Origin: Streptomyces sp. cf386
Lineage (GTDB): Bacteria; Actinomycetota; Actinomycetes; Streptomycetales; Streptomycetaceae
Length of the DNA stretch: 64,000 bases
Assembly (NCBI RefSeq): GCF_900103585.1
Contig: NZ_FNHV01000010.1
Coordinates: 1-64,000 of the forward strand
Reading direction: 5' to 3'
A program made the position numbers and the translations under genes. Under the pieces are notes generated by a model, which had not been told where the DNA came from, did no database searches, and worked only from the letters and a program-made list of their open reading frames with translations. Below, piece by piece: positions 52,184-60,334 of the stretch (position 1 is its first letter; each line of letters begins with the position of its first letter).

Positions 52184-53215
52184 TCAACCCCGCGGTGACA
52201 CCCCGTGGCAGTCGCCATAAGCCTGCCCCGACCCACACCAACACCCCGCCCCCCGCTGAGGAGGCCACCCCACAGCCCGCCCCCTCGCCGCCAACGTCGT
52301 CGCATACTGCGGCAGCAACGTCGCATCCCCCGGCGACGCCCCCTCCGAAGCCGCGAACGCCTCGTATGACGGCACCGTCCCCGTCACGATCCCCAGGTTC
52401 GGCGTGCCCGACGCAGCCAGTTCCCGCAGGGACGCCTCTATCGTCGCCAGGTGCTCCTCATGCGAGGGGTACTCCTCAGCCAGGGCCGGATACGCCGCAA
52501 CCAGCTCCGTCAGTTCCCCCGCCGTCCAGTGCAGCACCGCCACCGGGAACGGACGCGACAGCGCCTCCCGATACGCGCCCAGTTCCGCCCGCAGCCGCGA
52601 GATCTCCGCCTCCAGCTCCGCCGGGTTGTCCGAGCCCAGGGACCAGACCCGCTTGGGGTCGTGGAGTTCGTCCAGGGAGATCGGCATCGAGTGCAGGGTG
52701 TCGGCCAGGATGTCCCACTCGTCGTGGGCCACGCCCAGCATGCGGCGTACGCGATGGCGGCCGAACAGGAGGGGATGCGTTGAGTACGGGGGTTCCGGCA
52801 CGTCCGTCAGGAGGAGGCGGGCTCCCTCCGTGAAGGTCTCCTGGGCCTGCTCAAGCTCGTCGTGGGACTCCAGGGCCTCCGCGACGATCACCCATGCCGC
52901 CGGGTCCCGGGGGGAGGCTGCCCGGACGCCTTCGATGATCGCCCTTGCTTCCGCCTCGTGGCCGTACTCCCACAGGTTCGACGCCTTCAGGGCTCGTACC
53001 AGGTGGGGGTTTTCCAAGCCGGCGGAGGACGACAGCAGGCGGTCGTAGAGCGCGGTCGCGGCGGGGCGGTCGCCGGCCAGTTCCAGGTGGGCCGCGGCCT
53101 GGAGGAGCAGGGCCTCGGCGTCCTCGGGGTAGAGGCCGGCGGTTCGCTCCAGGCGTGCCGCTTCGGCGGTGTGGTCGACGTTTTCGGCAGGCGTGTCGGG
53201 GCGCATGGGGGACAC
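52184..53215 (-). CDS. TPR-like protein with C-terminal SEC-C zinc motif
   Basis: A 343-residue soluble protein. The N-terminal half has tetratricopeptide-like helical repeats (LYPEDAEALLLQAAAHLELAGD, AAWVIVAEALESHDELEQAQ). The C-terminal motif CWCGSGQAYGDCHG is the SEC-C zinc-binding motif (CxCGSGxxYxxCH) known from SecA and many small proteins. Length and layout match a common actinobacterial SEC-C family of unknown role. The start is GTG 53215, with ATG 53206 as an alternative. Confidence 0.85.
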   Translation of the reverse strand: MSPMRPDTPAENVDHTAEAARLERTAGLYPEDAEALLLQAAAHLELAGDRPAATALYDRLLSSSAGLENPHLVRALKASNLWEYGHEAEARAIIEGVRAASPRDPAAWVIVAEALESHDELEQAQETFTEGARLLLTDVPEPPYSTHPLLFGRHRVRRMLGVAHDEWDILADTLHSMPISLDELHDPKRVWSLGSDNPAELEAEISRLRAELGAYREALSRPFPVAVLHWTAGELTELVAAYPALAEEYPSHEEHLATIEASLRELAASGTPNLGIVTGTVPSYEAFAASEGASPGDATLLPQYATTLAARGRAVGWPPQRGAGCWCGSGQAYGDCHGVSPRG

Positions 53216-53354
53216 CGTACTGCCCGCAGCTGACGGAGGAGAGAAGAGAGGGGAGATGAGGGTGCAGATATTGCCTGGTCGCGGCCGTGGCCGTGACCGG
53301 GGCCGGGGCCGGCGGAGTGTGCCGTGGTTGTGCCGTGGTGATGCTGTGGTGCTC

Positions 53355-53780
53355 TTACGTCTTCGCCAGGATCAGCAGCATCAGGAACGGCACCGGGATG
53401 AGGGCCGCCGTCGCCAGCCATCTGCCGGGGCGGTCCTCGCGGCGGCGGCGTGGGCCCAGGACGTCCACCGCCAGCAGGGCGAGGAGCAGCGCCACCCCGG
53501 TCAGCGCCAGCAGGAACATCATCGGACCCGCGTGGTCGAGCGTGTGGAAGTTGCAGTTCCGCACGTCCGGCCTGGCCATGTCCGTGATGTCCCGGCAGTC
53601 CATCGGCAGGTACTCGGTCAGGAGCCAGTACGTCGCGTACAGCGGGATGATCGCGGGCACGCCCAGGGCAAGGTTCGCCAGGGCCGGCGTCAGCAGGCCG
53701 CGGCGCCGCTCGGGGCGGTGCCCGCGTTCGTCCGAATTCGGTTGCACCGGTTCTACGACTGCTTCCGCCATACCGCGCAT
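53355..53780 (-). CDS. Hypothetical membrane protein (141 aa)
   Basis: A 141-residue protein with three likely membrane helices (about 32-55, 84-105 and 119-139). The first loop, likely outside, has two cysteines (MDCRDITDMARPDVRNCNFH) that could pair. No family is recognised. The start is ATG 53780; ATG 53771 is an alternative. It follows the GH30-type gene by 40 bases on the same strand, so the two may be cotranscribed. Confidence 0.7.
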   Translation of the reverse strand: MRGMAEAVVEPVQPNSDERGHRPERRRGLLTPALANLALGVPAIIPLYATYWLLTEYLPMDCRDITDMARPDVRNCNFHTLDHAGPMMFLLALTGVALLLALLAVDVLGPRRRREDRPGRWLATAALIPVPFLMLLILAKT

Positions 53781-53820
53781 GACGTTCCGGGTGCGCCGAC
53801 CGGTTGCGTTACCGCTGCCC

Positions 53821-55293
53821 TCAGATCACCACCCCGTCCACCTGCAACGTCTGCACCGACTGCGCCGCGAACGGCACCGCCACCGACTTCCCGCTGAGGA
53901 ACGTGTTCGAATACGACCGATATTGATCGCCGCCCGTCGTCACCGTGTTCCAGCGCGGGACCAGGCCGCCCGAGCCGCCGCTCACCGTCGTGAAGCGGGA
54001 CAGGTCGAAGGTCAACGTCTGGGCCGACGTCGACGTGTTCACCGCCACGATCACCAAGCGGCGTGCCGACGCGTCGTACGCCGCCGCCGCGTAGCTCACG
54101 CCCGTGTCGAGGATGCGCATGCCGGGGCGGATGTGGCGGCTGAACTGGGCCATCACGTAGTACTTGGTCTGGACCGTCGTCGGCTGCAGGGTGTTCGCGT
54201 CGTACGCGATCATCGCCCAGCCCGCCGTCGGGTCCATGACCTGCCAGTAGCACCAGGCCGTCGGGTGCAGCCAGCGGAAGTCGTAGCAGAGGTTGGACGC
54301 CAGGGTGAGGCCGGTGCCGTCGCCGTCGCCCGTCTCCGAGTTCCACAGTTTCTTGCCGGACGTCGTGACGACGTCCGTGTAGAGGAGGTCGCGGCGGCCG
54401 CCCGAGCCCTGGTAGCCGTGCACGTTCACCTGGCTGACCAGGGCCTTCGTGGAGGAGCCGAAGGAGGACCACGTCGAGCGGGCCGTGTCGTAGTTCGTCT
54501 CGTCCGATGCCGAGATGCGGACGCCCGTCAGGCCGCGCTTGTCCAACTCGCTGCGCATGTACGGGAGTACGGCCGCCTGGACCGCCGGGTCCATGTGGCA
54601 GCCCTCCTGGGTGCCGGTGGCGGTCCACCAGGTGGAGGCCGGCTCGTTGAAGGGGTCGACCGTCGCGAAGTTCACGCCCCAGTTCGACTTCGCGTACAAC
54701 GCCGTTGCCGCCAAATGCGAAGCGTGCTGGCGGTAGTTCCAGGTCTGGAGGTTGTTGCCGCCGCCCGCCGCGCCGGACGGGTTGTGGTTGGAACACATCC
54801 ACCACATGGGGGAGTTGGCGAACAGTTCCGTGGTCGCGCCGCGCGCCGTCGCCTTCTGCAGCATCGCCCGCTGGGGCGCGTCCGCCGTCCAGTCCCAGGC
54901 CGAGGAGGTGGGGTCCTCGTTGTTCCAGTCCTGCCAGAAGCCCTCGATCTGCTTGAAGGCGGGGATGTTCGCCGACTCGACCATCGACTCGCCGTTCACG
55001 CTGTTCCAGCTGCACGCGCCGAGGTTGTAGCGGGCGATGTTGAGGCCGAGGCCGGGGAGGCTCGTGCCGTTGTAGGTCACCGAGTTGGTGGTGAAGAAGA
55101 GGTCGGCGAAGTCGTTCCGGTTGCCGAAGACGTTGGCCCACCAGGCCAGGGAGGTGCCCCAGCCCTCCCAAGTGCCGTACGACGTGCCGGGGTTGACGGC
55201 GATGGTCGCGTCCGCGTGTGCGGTGCCCGTCGCCAGGGCGCTGCCGAGGAGGGCGCCGCCTGTCGCCGCCAGCAGAGTTCTGCGTCGCATCAT
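53821..55293 (-). CDS. Secreted GH30-type glycoside hydrolase (beta-1,6-galactanase like)
   Basis: A 490-residue exported hydrolase. The signal peptide begins MMRRRTLLAATGGALLGSAL, Tat-like with RR and possibly Tat-exported. The barrel has GTWEGWGTSLAWWANVFGN near the start of the mature protein, the acid/base Glu near residue 215 (DPFNEPAS) and the nucleophile Glu near 319 (LWNSETGDG). A C-terminal beta domain (RRLVIVAVNTSTSAQTLTFDL) completes the GH30 layout. The GTWEGWGTSL pattern is that of subfamily 5, which includes streptomycete endo-beta-1,6-galactanase. The start is ATG 55293, after GGAGAAG. Confidence 0.88.
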   Translation of the reverse strand: MMRRRTLLAATGGALLGSALATGTAHADATIAVNPGTSYGTWEGWGTSLAWWANVFGNRNDFADLFFTTNSVTYNGTSLPGLGLNIARYNLGACSWNSVNGESMVESANIPAFKQIEGFWQDWNNEDPTSSAWDWTADAPQRAMLQKATARGATTELFANSPMWWMCSNHNPSGAAGGGNNLQTWNYRQHASHLAATALYAKSNWGVNFATVDPFNEPASTWWTATGTQEGCHMDPAVQAAVLPYMRSELDKRGLTGVRISASDETNYDTARSTWSSFGSSTKALVSQVNVHGYQGSGGRRDLLYTDVVTTSGKKLWNSETGDGDGTGLTLASNLCYDFRWLHPTAWCYWQVMDPTAGWAMIAYDANTLQPTTVQTKYYVMAQFSRHIRPGMRILDTGVSYAAAAYDASARRLVIVAVNTSTSAQTLTFDLSRFTTVSGGSGGLVPRWNTVTTGGDQYRSYSNTFLSGKSVAVPFAAQSVQTLQVDGVVI

Positions 55294-55578
55294 GACTTCT
55301 CCGCTTCGTTCAACGGCCGGTGTCGGCGGTGTCGTCGTCGAACCGGCTCCGTGGCCTGTCCCGTTCATGCCGACAGGAAGCATCGGGTGTGGCGTATGAG
55401 GTTGTCGAGGGTTCCGACAGCCCTTTCTCAAACCTGTGGAGGAAGGGGGAGGGAGTGTTCGAGGGGCCGCACGTCGGACCCGGCGTCGGACCCGACGCGA
55501 GACCGGGCGCGCACGGGTCTGGAGACCTCGCGCCCCGGCCCCTATCGTGCGGGCGGCCCCGGTGGAGGAGGCTCACGG

Positions 55579-56379
55579 ATGGTGCGGGTTCGCGTCGTGC
55601 AGCACAGCGGGCTTCGGCGGCGTGCCCTGTGGCGGCGGGTGCTGTGGGGCGGCGGGGAGGTGCTCGTCACCGTCGGGCTGGTGCTTCTGCTGCTCGTCGT
55701 TCATCAGGTGTGGTGGACGAATCGGGAGGCCAGGGAGGGCGCCGGGCGGGAGGTCCGGGCGCTGGAGCGGGCCTGGGACGGGGCGGGCGGCGATTCCCGT
55801 ACGGCCGAACCGGCGACGACGGCCGCATCGGACTCCGCGTCCGGCCCGGCGTCCGACTCCGCGTCCGATGCCCCGCCCGCGTCCTCCGGCTCCCGGCGAC
55901 AGTCCGCCACCGCCCCCTCGCCCGACTGGTCCCAGGCCTACGCCATCCTCACCATCCCCCGCCTCCACCTCCGCGTCCCCGTCGCCGAGGGCGTCAGCAG
56001 GAGCGGCGTTCTCAACAAGGGCTACGTCGGCCACTACCCCGGCACCCAGCAGCCGGGCCAGGCGGGCAACTTCGCCCTCGCCGGGCACCGCAACACCCAC
56101 GGTGAGCCCTTCCGGTACATCAACCGGCTCAAGCCCGAGGACACCGTCCGGGTCGAGACGCGGAGCGCGACGTACACGTACGCCGTCGACCAGACCCTGC
56201 CGCAGACCGCCGCCCATGACGGCAGCGTCCTCCGGCCGATCCCGCGCTCCACGGTCAGGCCGGCGCACGGCTACACCGAACCCGGCTACTACCTCACGCT
56301 CACCACCTGCACGCCCGAGTACACGTCGAAGTACCGGCTGGTGGTGTGGGGCAGGCTCGTCTCCATGCGGCCCAGGTAG
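55579..56379 (+). CDS. Class E sortase
   Basis: A 266-residue membrane-bound transpeptidase that joins LAxTG-bearing proteins to peptidoglycan. One N-terminal helix (about residues 25-44) anchors it, followed by a Ser/Ala/Asp linker. Catalytic residues are H170 (LAGHRNTHG), C244 (LTTCTPEY) and R253 (KYRLVVWG), the triad order of class E. The start is ATG 55579, after GGAGGAGG. Two LAxTG proteins are encoded in this window (31302-32777 and 61671-62459), though neither adjoins this gene. Confidence 0.93.
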   Translation: MVRVRVVQHSGLRRRALWRRVLWGGGEVLVTVGLVLLLLVVHQVWWTNREAREGAGREVRALERAWDGAGGDSRTAEPATTAASDSASGPASDSASDAPPASSGSRRQSATAPSPDWSQAYAILTIPRLHLRVPVAEGVSRSGVLNKGYVGHYPGTQQPGQAGNFALAGHRNTHGEPFRYINRLKPEDTVRVETRSATYTYAVDQTLPQTAAHDGSVLRPIPRSTVRPAHGYTEPGYYLTLTTCTPEYTSKYRLVVWGRLVSMRPR

Positions 56380-56437
56380 CATCAGGGCGAGCGCAGTGCG
56401 TGAGGATCGATCGAGCGGTACGAGGGGAGGGGCGCCG

Positions 56438-56749
56438 ATGGTGCGGAGCCGGACGAGTCTGCGTCCCGCCGCAGCGATGGTGCTGCTCTTCCTGGAAGTC
56501 GTGCTGCTCGACACCGGCAGCCTCTCCGCGACCGTCGCGCTCGCCGCGACCGCGGCCGCCGGTTCCGCGTTCGCCGTCTGCTCCCTGCTCGTCTCGCGTG
56601 CCGCGCCCGCCGTGGCGCCCACCCGGGTGCGTACGGCCATCCGCGACCGGGCCCGCCGTACCGCCTTCCTGCCCCAACGCGACCCCGACGCCTCGGGTCG
56701 GCCACGGCCCAGGGCACCCGGGCACGCCCTCCCGGCGACCGTCGCGTAG
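56438..56749 (+). CDS. Small membrane protein of the DUF6412 type
   Basis: A 103-residue protein with two hydrophobic helices (about 9-27 and 29-53) and a C-terminal tail RDRARRTAFLPQRDPDASGR followed by PRPRAPG, a pattern I associate with DUF6412, usually found just upstream of the YidC-type insertase in streptomycetes. The start ATG 56438 follows GGGGAGGGG. It lies between sortase and insertase on the same strand. Function unknown. Confidence 0.8.
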   Translation: MVRSRTSLRPAAAMVLLFLEVVLLDTGSLSATVALAATAAAGSAFAVCSLLVSRAAPAVAPTRVRTAIRDRARRTAFLPQRDPDASGRPRPRAPGHALPATVA

Positions 56750-56873
56750 GGCACACGCAGGAAACAGCCAACAGCTCTCCCGTGTGACCCCGCGCGGGTC
56801 GTCATGCCGCCATGCCGATTTCCGGCATTTCCGTCATCGCCCCGGCACGACGAGACCCTCGGAGGGCTCACCC

Positions 56874-57608
56874 ATGTCTGTTTTCGCCGACCTTGTTCAG
56901 CGGCTGGCCGATCTGCTCGGCCCCCTGTTCGGCGCCTCCGCGGCCGCCGCCGCGATCGTCCTGTTCACCGCCCTCGTACGGCTGCTCGTGCATCCCCTGT
57001 CCCGGGCCGCCGCGCGCGGGCAGAAGGCGCGGGCCGAGCTGCAGCCGAAGATCGCCGAGCTGCGCAAGAAGCACGCGAAGAACCCCGAGCGGCTCCAGAA
57101 GGCCGTCATGGAGCTGCACGCCAAGGAGAAGGTGTCGCCGCTGTCCGGGTGTCTGCCCAGCCTGTTCCAGCTGCCCGCGTTCTTCCTCCTCTACCACCTG
57201 TTCTCGAACACGACGATCGGCGGGAAGGCGAACGAGCTGCTCTCGCACCAGCTGTTCGCCGCGCCCCTGGGCGACCATTGGGCGGACGCGCTCGGCGGTG
57301 GCGGGGCGTTCGGGGGCGCGGGGCTCGTGTACGTCGGGCTGTTCGCGGTCGTCACCTGCGTGGCCGCGTTCAACTACCGCCGTACCAAGCGGATGATGGC
57401 CGCGAATCCCGCGATGGCCGCGAATCCGGCGATGGCGGCGGCCGGCGGCGGGGAGGCGGTGCCGGGGATGGGGGCCATGACCAAGTTCATGCCGTTCATG
57501 TCCTTCTTCACGCTCTTCACCGTGGCCGTGGTGCCGCTGGCCGCCGCGCTGTACGTCGTCACCAGCACGACGTGGAGTGCGGTGGAGCGGGCGGTGCTCT
57601 ATCGCTGA
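56874..57608 (+). CDS. YidC/Oxa1 family membrane insertase
   Basis: A 244-residue insertase that helps place proteins into the membrane. It has the 60KD_IMP fold: a first helix (ADLLGPLFGASAAAAAIVLF), a charged hairpin with RGQKARAELQPKIAELRKKH, the conserved SPLSGCLPSLFQLPAFFLLY stretch, and two C-terminal helices. It is shorter than the YidC encoded near oriC and looks like a second paralogue. A short repeat (MAANPAMAANPAMAAAGG) lies in the cytoplasmic loop. The start is ATG 56874 after GGAGGG. Confidence 0.9.
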   Translation: MSVFADLVQRLADLLGPLFGASAAAAAIVLFTALVRLLVHPLSRAAARGQKARAELQPKIAELRKKHAKNPERLQKAVMELHAKEKVSPLSGCLPSLFQLPAFFLLYHLFSNTTIGGKANELLSHQLFAAPLGDHWADALGGGGAFGGAGLVYVGLFAVVTCVAAFNYRRTKRMMAANPAMAANPAMAAAGGGEAVPGMGAMTKFMPFMSFFTLFTVAVVPLAAALYVVTSTTWSAVERAVLYR

Positions 57609-57757
57609 CCCCTCCGGGACGGGCCCGGGTCACCCGGGCCTACGGTCCAGTACGTGAACCGGGTATTGCGGACTGGCCGTGGACCTTGGAGGATCGACCA
57701 GTCCTCCGATGGCTGCACCCGTCGGTGGGCGCCCCGCGATCGAGGGAGATTGTGATC

Positions 57758-58615
57758 ATGAAGCTGCTGCGAGTCGGTACGGCGGGAGCGGAGACGCCCG
57801 CGCTGCTCGACGCCGAGGGGGTTCTGCGGGACCTCTCCGGTGTCGTCCCGGACATCGACGGAGCGCTGCTCGCCGACGATACGGCGCTGGGGCGGATCCG
57901 TGCGGCCGCGGACGCCGGGGAGCTCCCCGAGCTGGACGCCGACGGGCTGCGCATCGGGCCGCCCCTCGCGCGGATCGGCAAGATCGTGTGCATCGGGCTG
58001 AACTACCACGACCACGCCCGCGAGACCGGCGCCGAGCCGCCCGCCGAGCCGGTCATCTTCTTCAAGGCCGCGGACACGGTCGTCGGCCCGAACGACACGG
58101 TGCTCGTGCCCCGGCGGTCGGTGAAGACCGACTGGGAGGTCGAGCTCGCGGTCGTCATCGGGCGTACGGCCCGCTATGTGGAGTCGGCCGAGGAGGCGCT
58201 CGGGCATGTCGCCGGGTACGCGGTGGCGCACGACGTGTCCGAGCGGGAGTTCCAGATCGAGCGGGGCGGGACCTGGGACAAGGGCAAGAACTGCGAGACG
58301 TTCAATCCGCTGGGGCCCTGGCTGGTGACGGCGGACGAGGTGCCGGACCCGCAGAACCTCTCCCTGAAGCTGTGGGTCAACGGGGAGCTGAAGCAGGACG
58401 GGACGACGGCGGAGCAGATCTTTCCGGTGGCGGAGGTCGTGCGGTACGTCAGCCAGTTCATGACGCTGTATCCCGGTGACGTGATCAATACGGGTACGCC
58501 GGCGGGGGTCGCCCTCGGGCAGCCCGAGCCGAAGCCGTTCCTGCGGGGCGGGGATGTTGTCGAGCTGGAGATCGAGGGGCTCGGTCGGCAGCGGCAGGAA
58601 TTCAAGGACGCCTGA
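57758..58615 (+). CDS. Fumarylacetoacetate hydrolase family protein
   Basis: A 285-residue metal-dependent hydrolase or decarboxylase. Family motifs are CIGLNYHDHARE, PVIFFKAADTVVGPNDTV (near the metal site), DWEVELAVVIG with two metal-binding Glu residues, and the C-terminal GDVINTGTPAGVALGQ loop. Likely substrates are ureidoglycolate-like or 2-oxo acid intermediates of aromatic degradation; context does not decide. The start is ATG 57758 after GAGGGAG. A dispersed repeat lies in the gap to the convergent gene. Confidence 0.92.
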   Translation: MKLLRVGTAGAETPALLDAEGVLRDLSGVVPDIDGALLADDTALGRIRAAADAGELPELDADGLRIGPPLARIGKIVCIGLNYHDHARETGAEPPAEPVIFFKAADTVVGPNDTVLVPRRSVKTDWEVELAVVIGRTARYVESAEEALGHVAGYAVAHDVSEREFQIERGGTWDKGKNCETFNPLGPWLVTADEVPDPQNLSLKLWVNGELKQDGTTAEQIFPVAEVVRYVSQFMTLYPGDVINTGTPAGVALGQPEPKPFLRGGDVVELEIEGLGRQRQEFKDA

Positions 58616-58666
58616 GGGGTGGGGGCTGCGCGTAGAACGGCGGGTGCCGGTCCGTCGTGGTTTCTC

Positions 58667-58686
58667 GCGCAGTTCCCCGCGCCCCT
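58667..58686. repeat. REP-like word GCGCAGTTCCCCGCGCCCCT
   Basis: A 20-base sequence that is a frequent intergenic half-element in Streptomyces chromosomes, often as an inverted pair. Only one arm is clear here. It differs in sequence from the repeat at 6006 and 31112 but shares the CCCCGCGCCCCT end. Confidence 0.6.
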
Positions 58687-58694
58687 AAAAGCCT

Positions 58695-59216
58695 TTACCG
58701 CTGCTTGCTCAGGAACTCCTCCAGCGCCTCCACCACGAACCTGTGGTCCTCCAGCTGCGGCAGCCCGCTCACCGTCACCGACCCGATGACTCCGGCGCCC
58801 TCGACGTTGATCGGGAACGAGCCCCCGTGTGCCGCGTAGGTGTCGGGGTCCAAGCGGGAGGAGTCCTCGAACGTCGTGCCCTTGGCACGGCAGCGGGCGC
58901 CGACGAGGTAGGAGGCGGCGCCGTAGCGCTCCACCACCCGGCGCTTGCGCGCGATCCAGGCGTCGTTGTCGGGGGTGGAGCCGGGGAGGGCGGCGTGGAA
59001 GAGCTGCTGGCCGGCCCGGTGGATGTCGATGGCGACCGGGGCCTGGCGTTCGCGGGCCATGTCGACCAGCAGGGAGCCGAGGGCCCAGGCGTCGTCGAAG
59101 GTGAACTGGCGGAAGACCAGGCGGCGTTCCTGGGCCTCCAGTTCCTCCAGGGGCGGGGTGAGCTCCGGGTGGAACTTCGGGGTGATCTCCGGGTTGTGCG
59201 TCTTGTGGGTAGTCAC
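58695..59216 (-). CDS. UPF0303 / heme-degrading-domain family protein
   Basis: A 173-residue protein resembling the UPF0303 (heme-degrading domain, GlcG/HbpS-related) family: LVFRQFTFDDAWALGSLLVD, VAIDIHRAGQQLFHAALPGS, then a GGSFPINVEGAGVIGSVTVSGLPQ segment, which is characteristic. Relatives bind small cofactors; a catalytic role here is unproven. The start is GTG 59216, which overlaps the stop of the upstream Gfo/Idh gene by 4 bases, so the two are translationally coupled and probably act together. Confidence 0.85.
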   Translation of the reverse strand: MTTHKTHNPEITPKFHPELTPPLEELEAQERRLVFRQFTFDDAWALGSLLVDMARERQAPVAIDIHRAGQQLFHAALPGSTPDNDAWIARKRRVVERYGAASYLVGARCRAKGTTFEDSSRLDPDTYAAHGGSFPINVEGAGVIGSVTVSGLPQLEDHRFVVEALEEFLSKQR

Positions 59217-60286
59217 AGCGTCACCGCCACTCCGTCACGGGCCGAACGGCGCGCCGCCTCCAGTACGTCCAGGGCGGCTGCCGCCTCCAGGGCCGTGACC
59301 GGGTTGGGGCCGCCGTCCAGCAGGGCCTTTGCCACGGCCGCATAGTAGGCGGGGTAGTCGCCGGGGAGGGTGGGTTCGACGCGGCCGCCGCCCGTGAGGG
59401 GGGACTCGCCGGAGCCCACTCGGCCCCACAGCGACTCGGGTTCCGTGCCCCAGTCCGCAGTCGTGTCCGGGCGTTGCCCCTCCCGCAGCGCCGCCTCCTG
59501 CGGGTCCAGGCCGTACTTGACGTAGCCCGCCTTCGAGCCCAGCACCCGGAAGCGGGGGCCGAGCTGGGCGGTCGTCGCGGAGGCGTACAGGTGGGAGCGG
59601 ACGCCGCTCGCGTGCGTGAGGGCGATGAAGGTGTCGTCGTCCGTCTCGGCGCCGGGGCGGCGGATGTCGGCCTCGGCGTAGACCTGCGTGACGGCGCCGA
59701 AGAGGACCAGCGCCTGGTCGACGACATGGCTGCCGAGGTCGTACAGCAGACCTCCGATCTCTGCCGGGTCGCCGGACTCCCGCCAACCGCCCTTGGTCTG
59801 GGGCCGCCAGCGCTCGAAGCGGGACTCGAAGCGCCATACGTCGCCCAGCTCGCCCTCGGCCAGGAGCCGGCGGAGGGTCAGGAAGTCGTTGTCCCAGCGG
59901 CGGTTCTGGAACACGGAGAGGAGCAGGCCGCGCTCCTCGGCCAGCGCCGCCAGCTCGCGCGCCTCGGCCGCCGTGCCGGCGATCGGCTTGTCGACGACGA
60001 CCGGGAGGCCCGCCTTCAGGGCGGCGGTCGCGAGCGGGACGTGCGTCTTGTTGGGGGAGGCGATGACGACCAGGTCGAGGTCGGCGGCGCGGTCGAGCAG
60101 CTCGTCGGAGGTGGCGGCGACGCGTACCTCCAGGTGCTCGGTGCGGGCCTGCTCCTGCCGCTCGGGGTTCGACGTGACCACCGTGTCGAGGGTGAGCCCC
60201 TCGGTCGTGGCGATCAGCGGGGCGTGGAAGACGGAGCCTGCGAGGCCGTAGCCGACCAGGCCGACGCGGAGGGGAGTAGCACTCAT
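59213..60286 (-). CDS. Gfo/Idh/MocA family oxidoreductase
   Basis: A 357-residue NAD(P)-dependent oxidoreductase. The Rossmann motif is VGLVGYGLAGSVFHAPLI; VDKPIAGTAAEARELAAL contains the conserved catalytic-domain Lys (DKP), and WRFESRFERWRPQ follows in the C-terminal half. Substrates of this family are sugars or inositols. It is cotranscribed with the UPF0303 gene and divergent from a ROK regulator across a near-perfect palindrome, so it is probably a sugar-catabolic enzyme under ROK control. The start is ATG 60286. Confidence 0.92.
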   Translation of the reverse strand: MSATPLRVGLVGYGLAGSVFHAPLIATTEGLTLDTVVTSNPERQEQARTEHLEVRVAATSDELLDRAADLDLVVIASPNKTHVPLATAALKAGLPVVVDKPIAGTAAEARELAALAEERGLLLSVFQNRRWDNDFLTLRRLLAEGELGDVWRFESRFERWRPQTKGGWRESGDPAEIGGLLYDLGSHVVDQALVLFGAVTQVYAEADIRRPGAETDDDTFIALTHASGVRSHLYASATTAQLGPRFRVLGSKAGYVKYGLDPQEAALREGQRPDTTADWGTEPESLWGRVGSGESPLTGGGRVEPTLPGDYPAYYAAVAKALLDGGPNPVTALEAAAALDVLEAARRSARDGVAVTL

Positions 60287-60292
60287 GGCTCC

Positions 60293-60319
60293 CACTTTCG
60301 CAACGCTGTTGCCAAAGTG
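60293..60319. promoter_or_regulatory. Palindromic operator between oxidoreductase and ROK genes
   Basis: CACTTTCGCAAC, gct, GTTGCCAAAGTG: 12-base arms with a single mismatch. It lies 6 bases from the oxidoreductase start and 15 bases from the ROK start, overlapping both probable promoters or ribosome sites. Symmetry and size fit a ROK-family binding site. Confidence 0.75.
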
Positions 60320-60334
60320 CAAGCGGCGGGGACA

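Noticed and set aside
52054..52833. Forward frame of 259 codons opposite the SEC-C gene
   Set aside because: Pro/Ser/Thr-rich antisense of a gene with an intact SEC-C motif; not coding.
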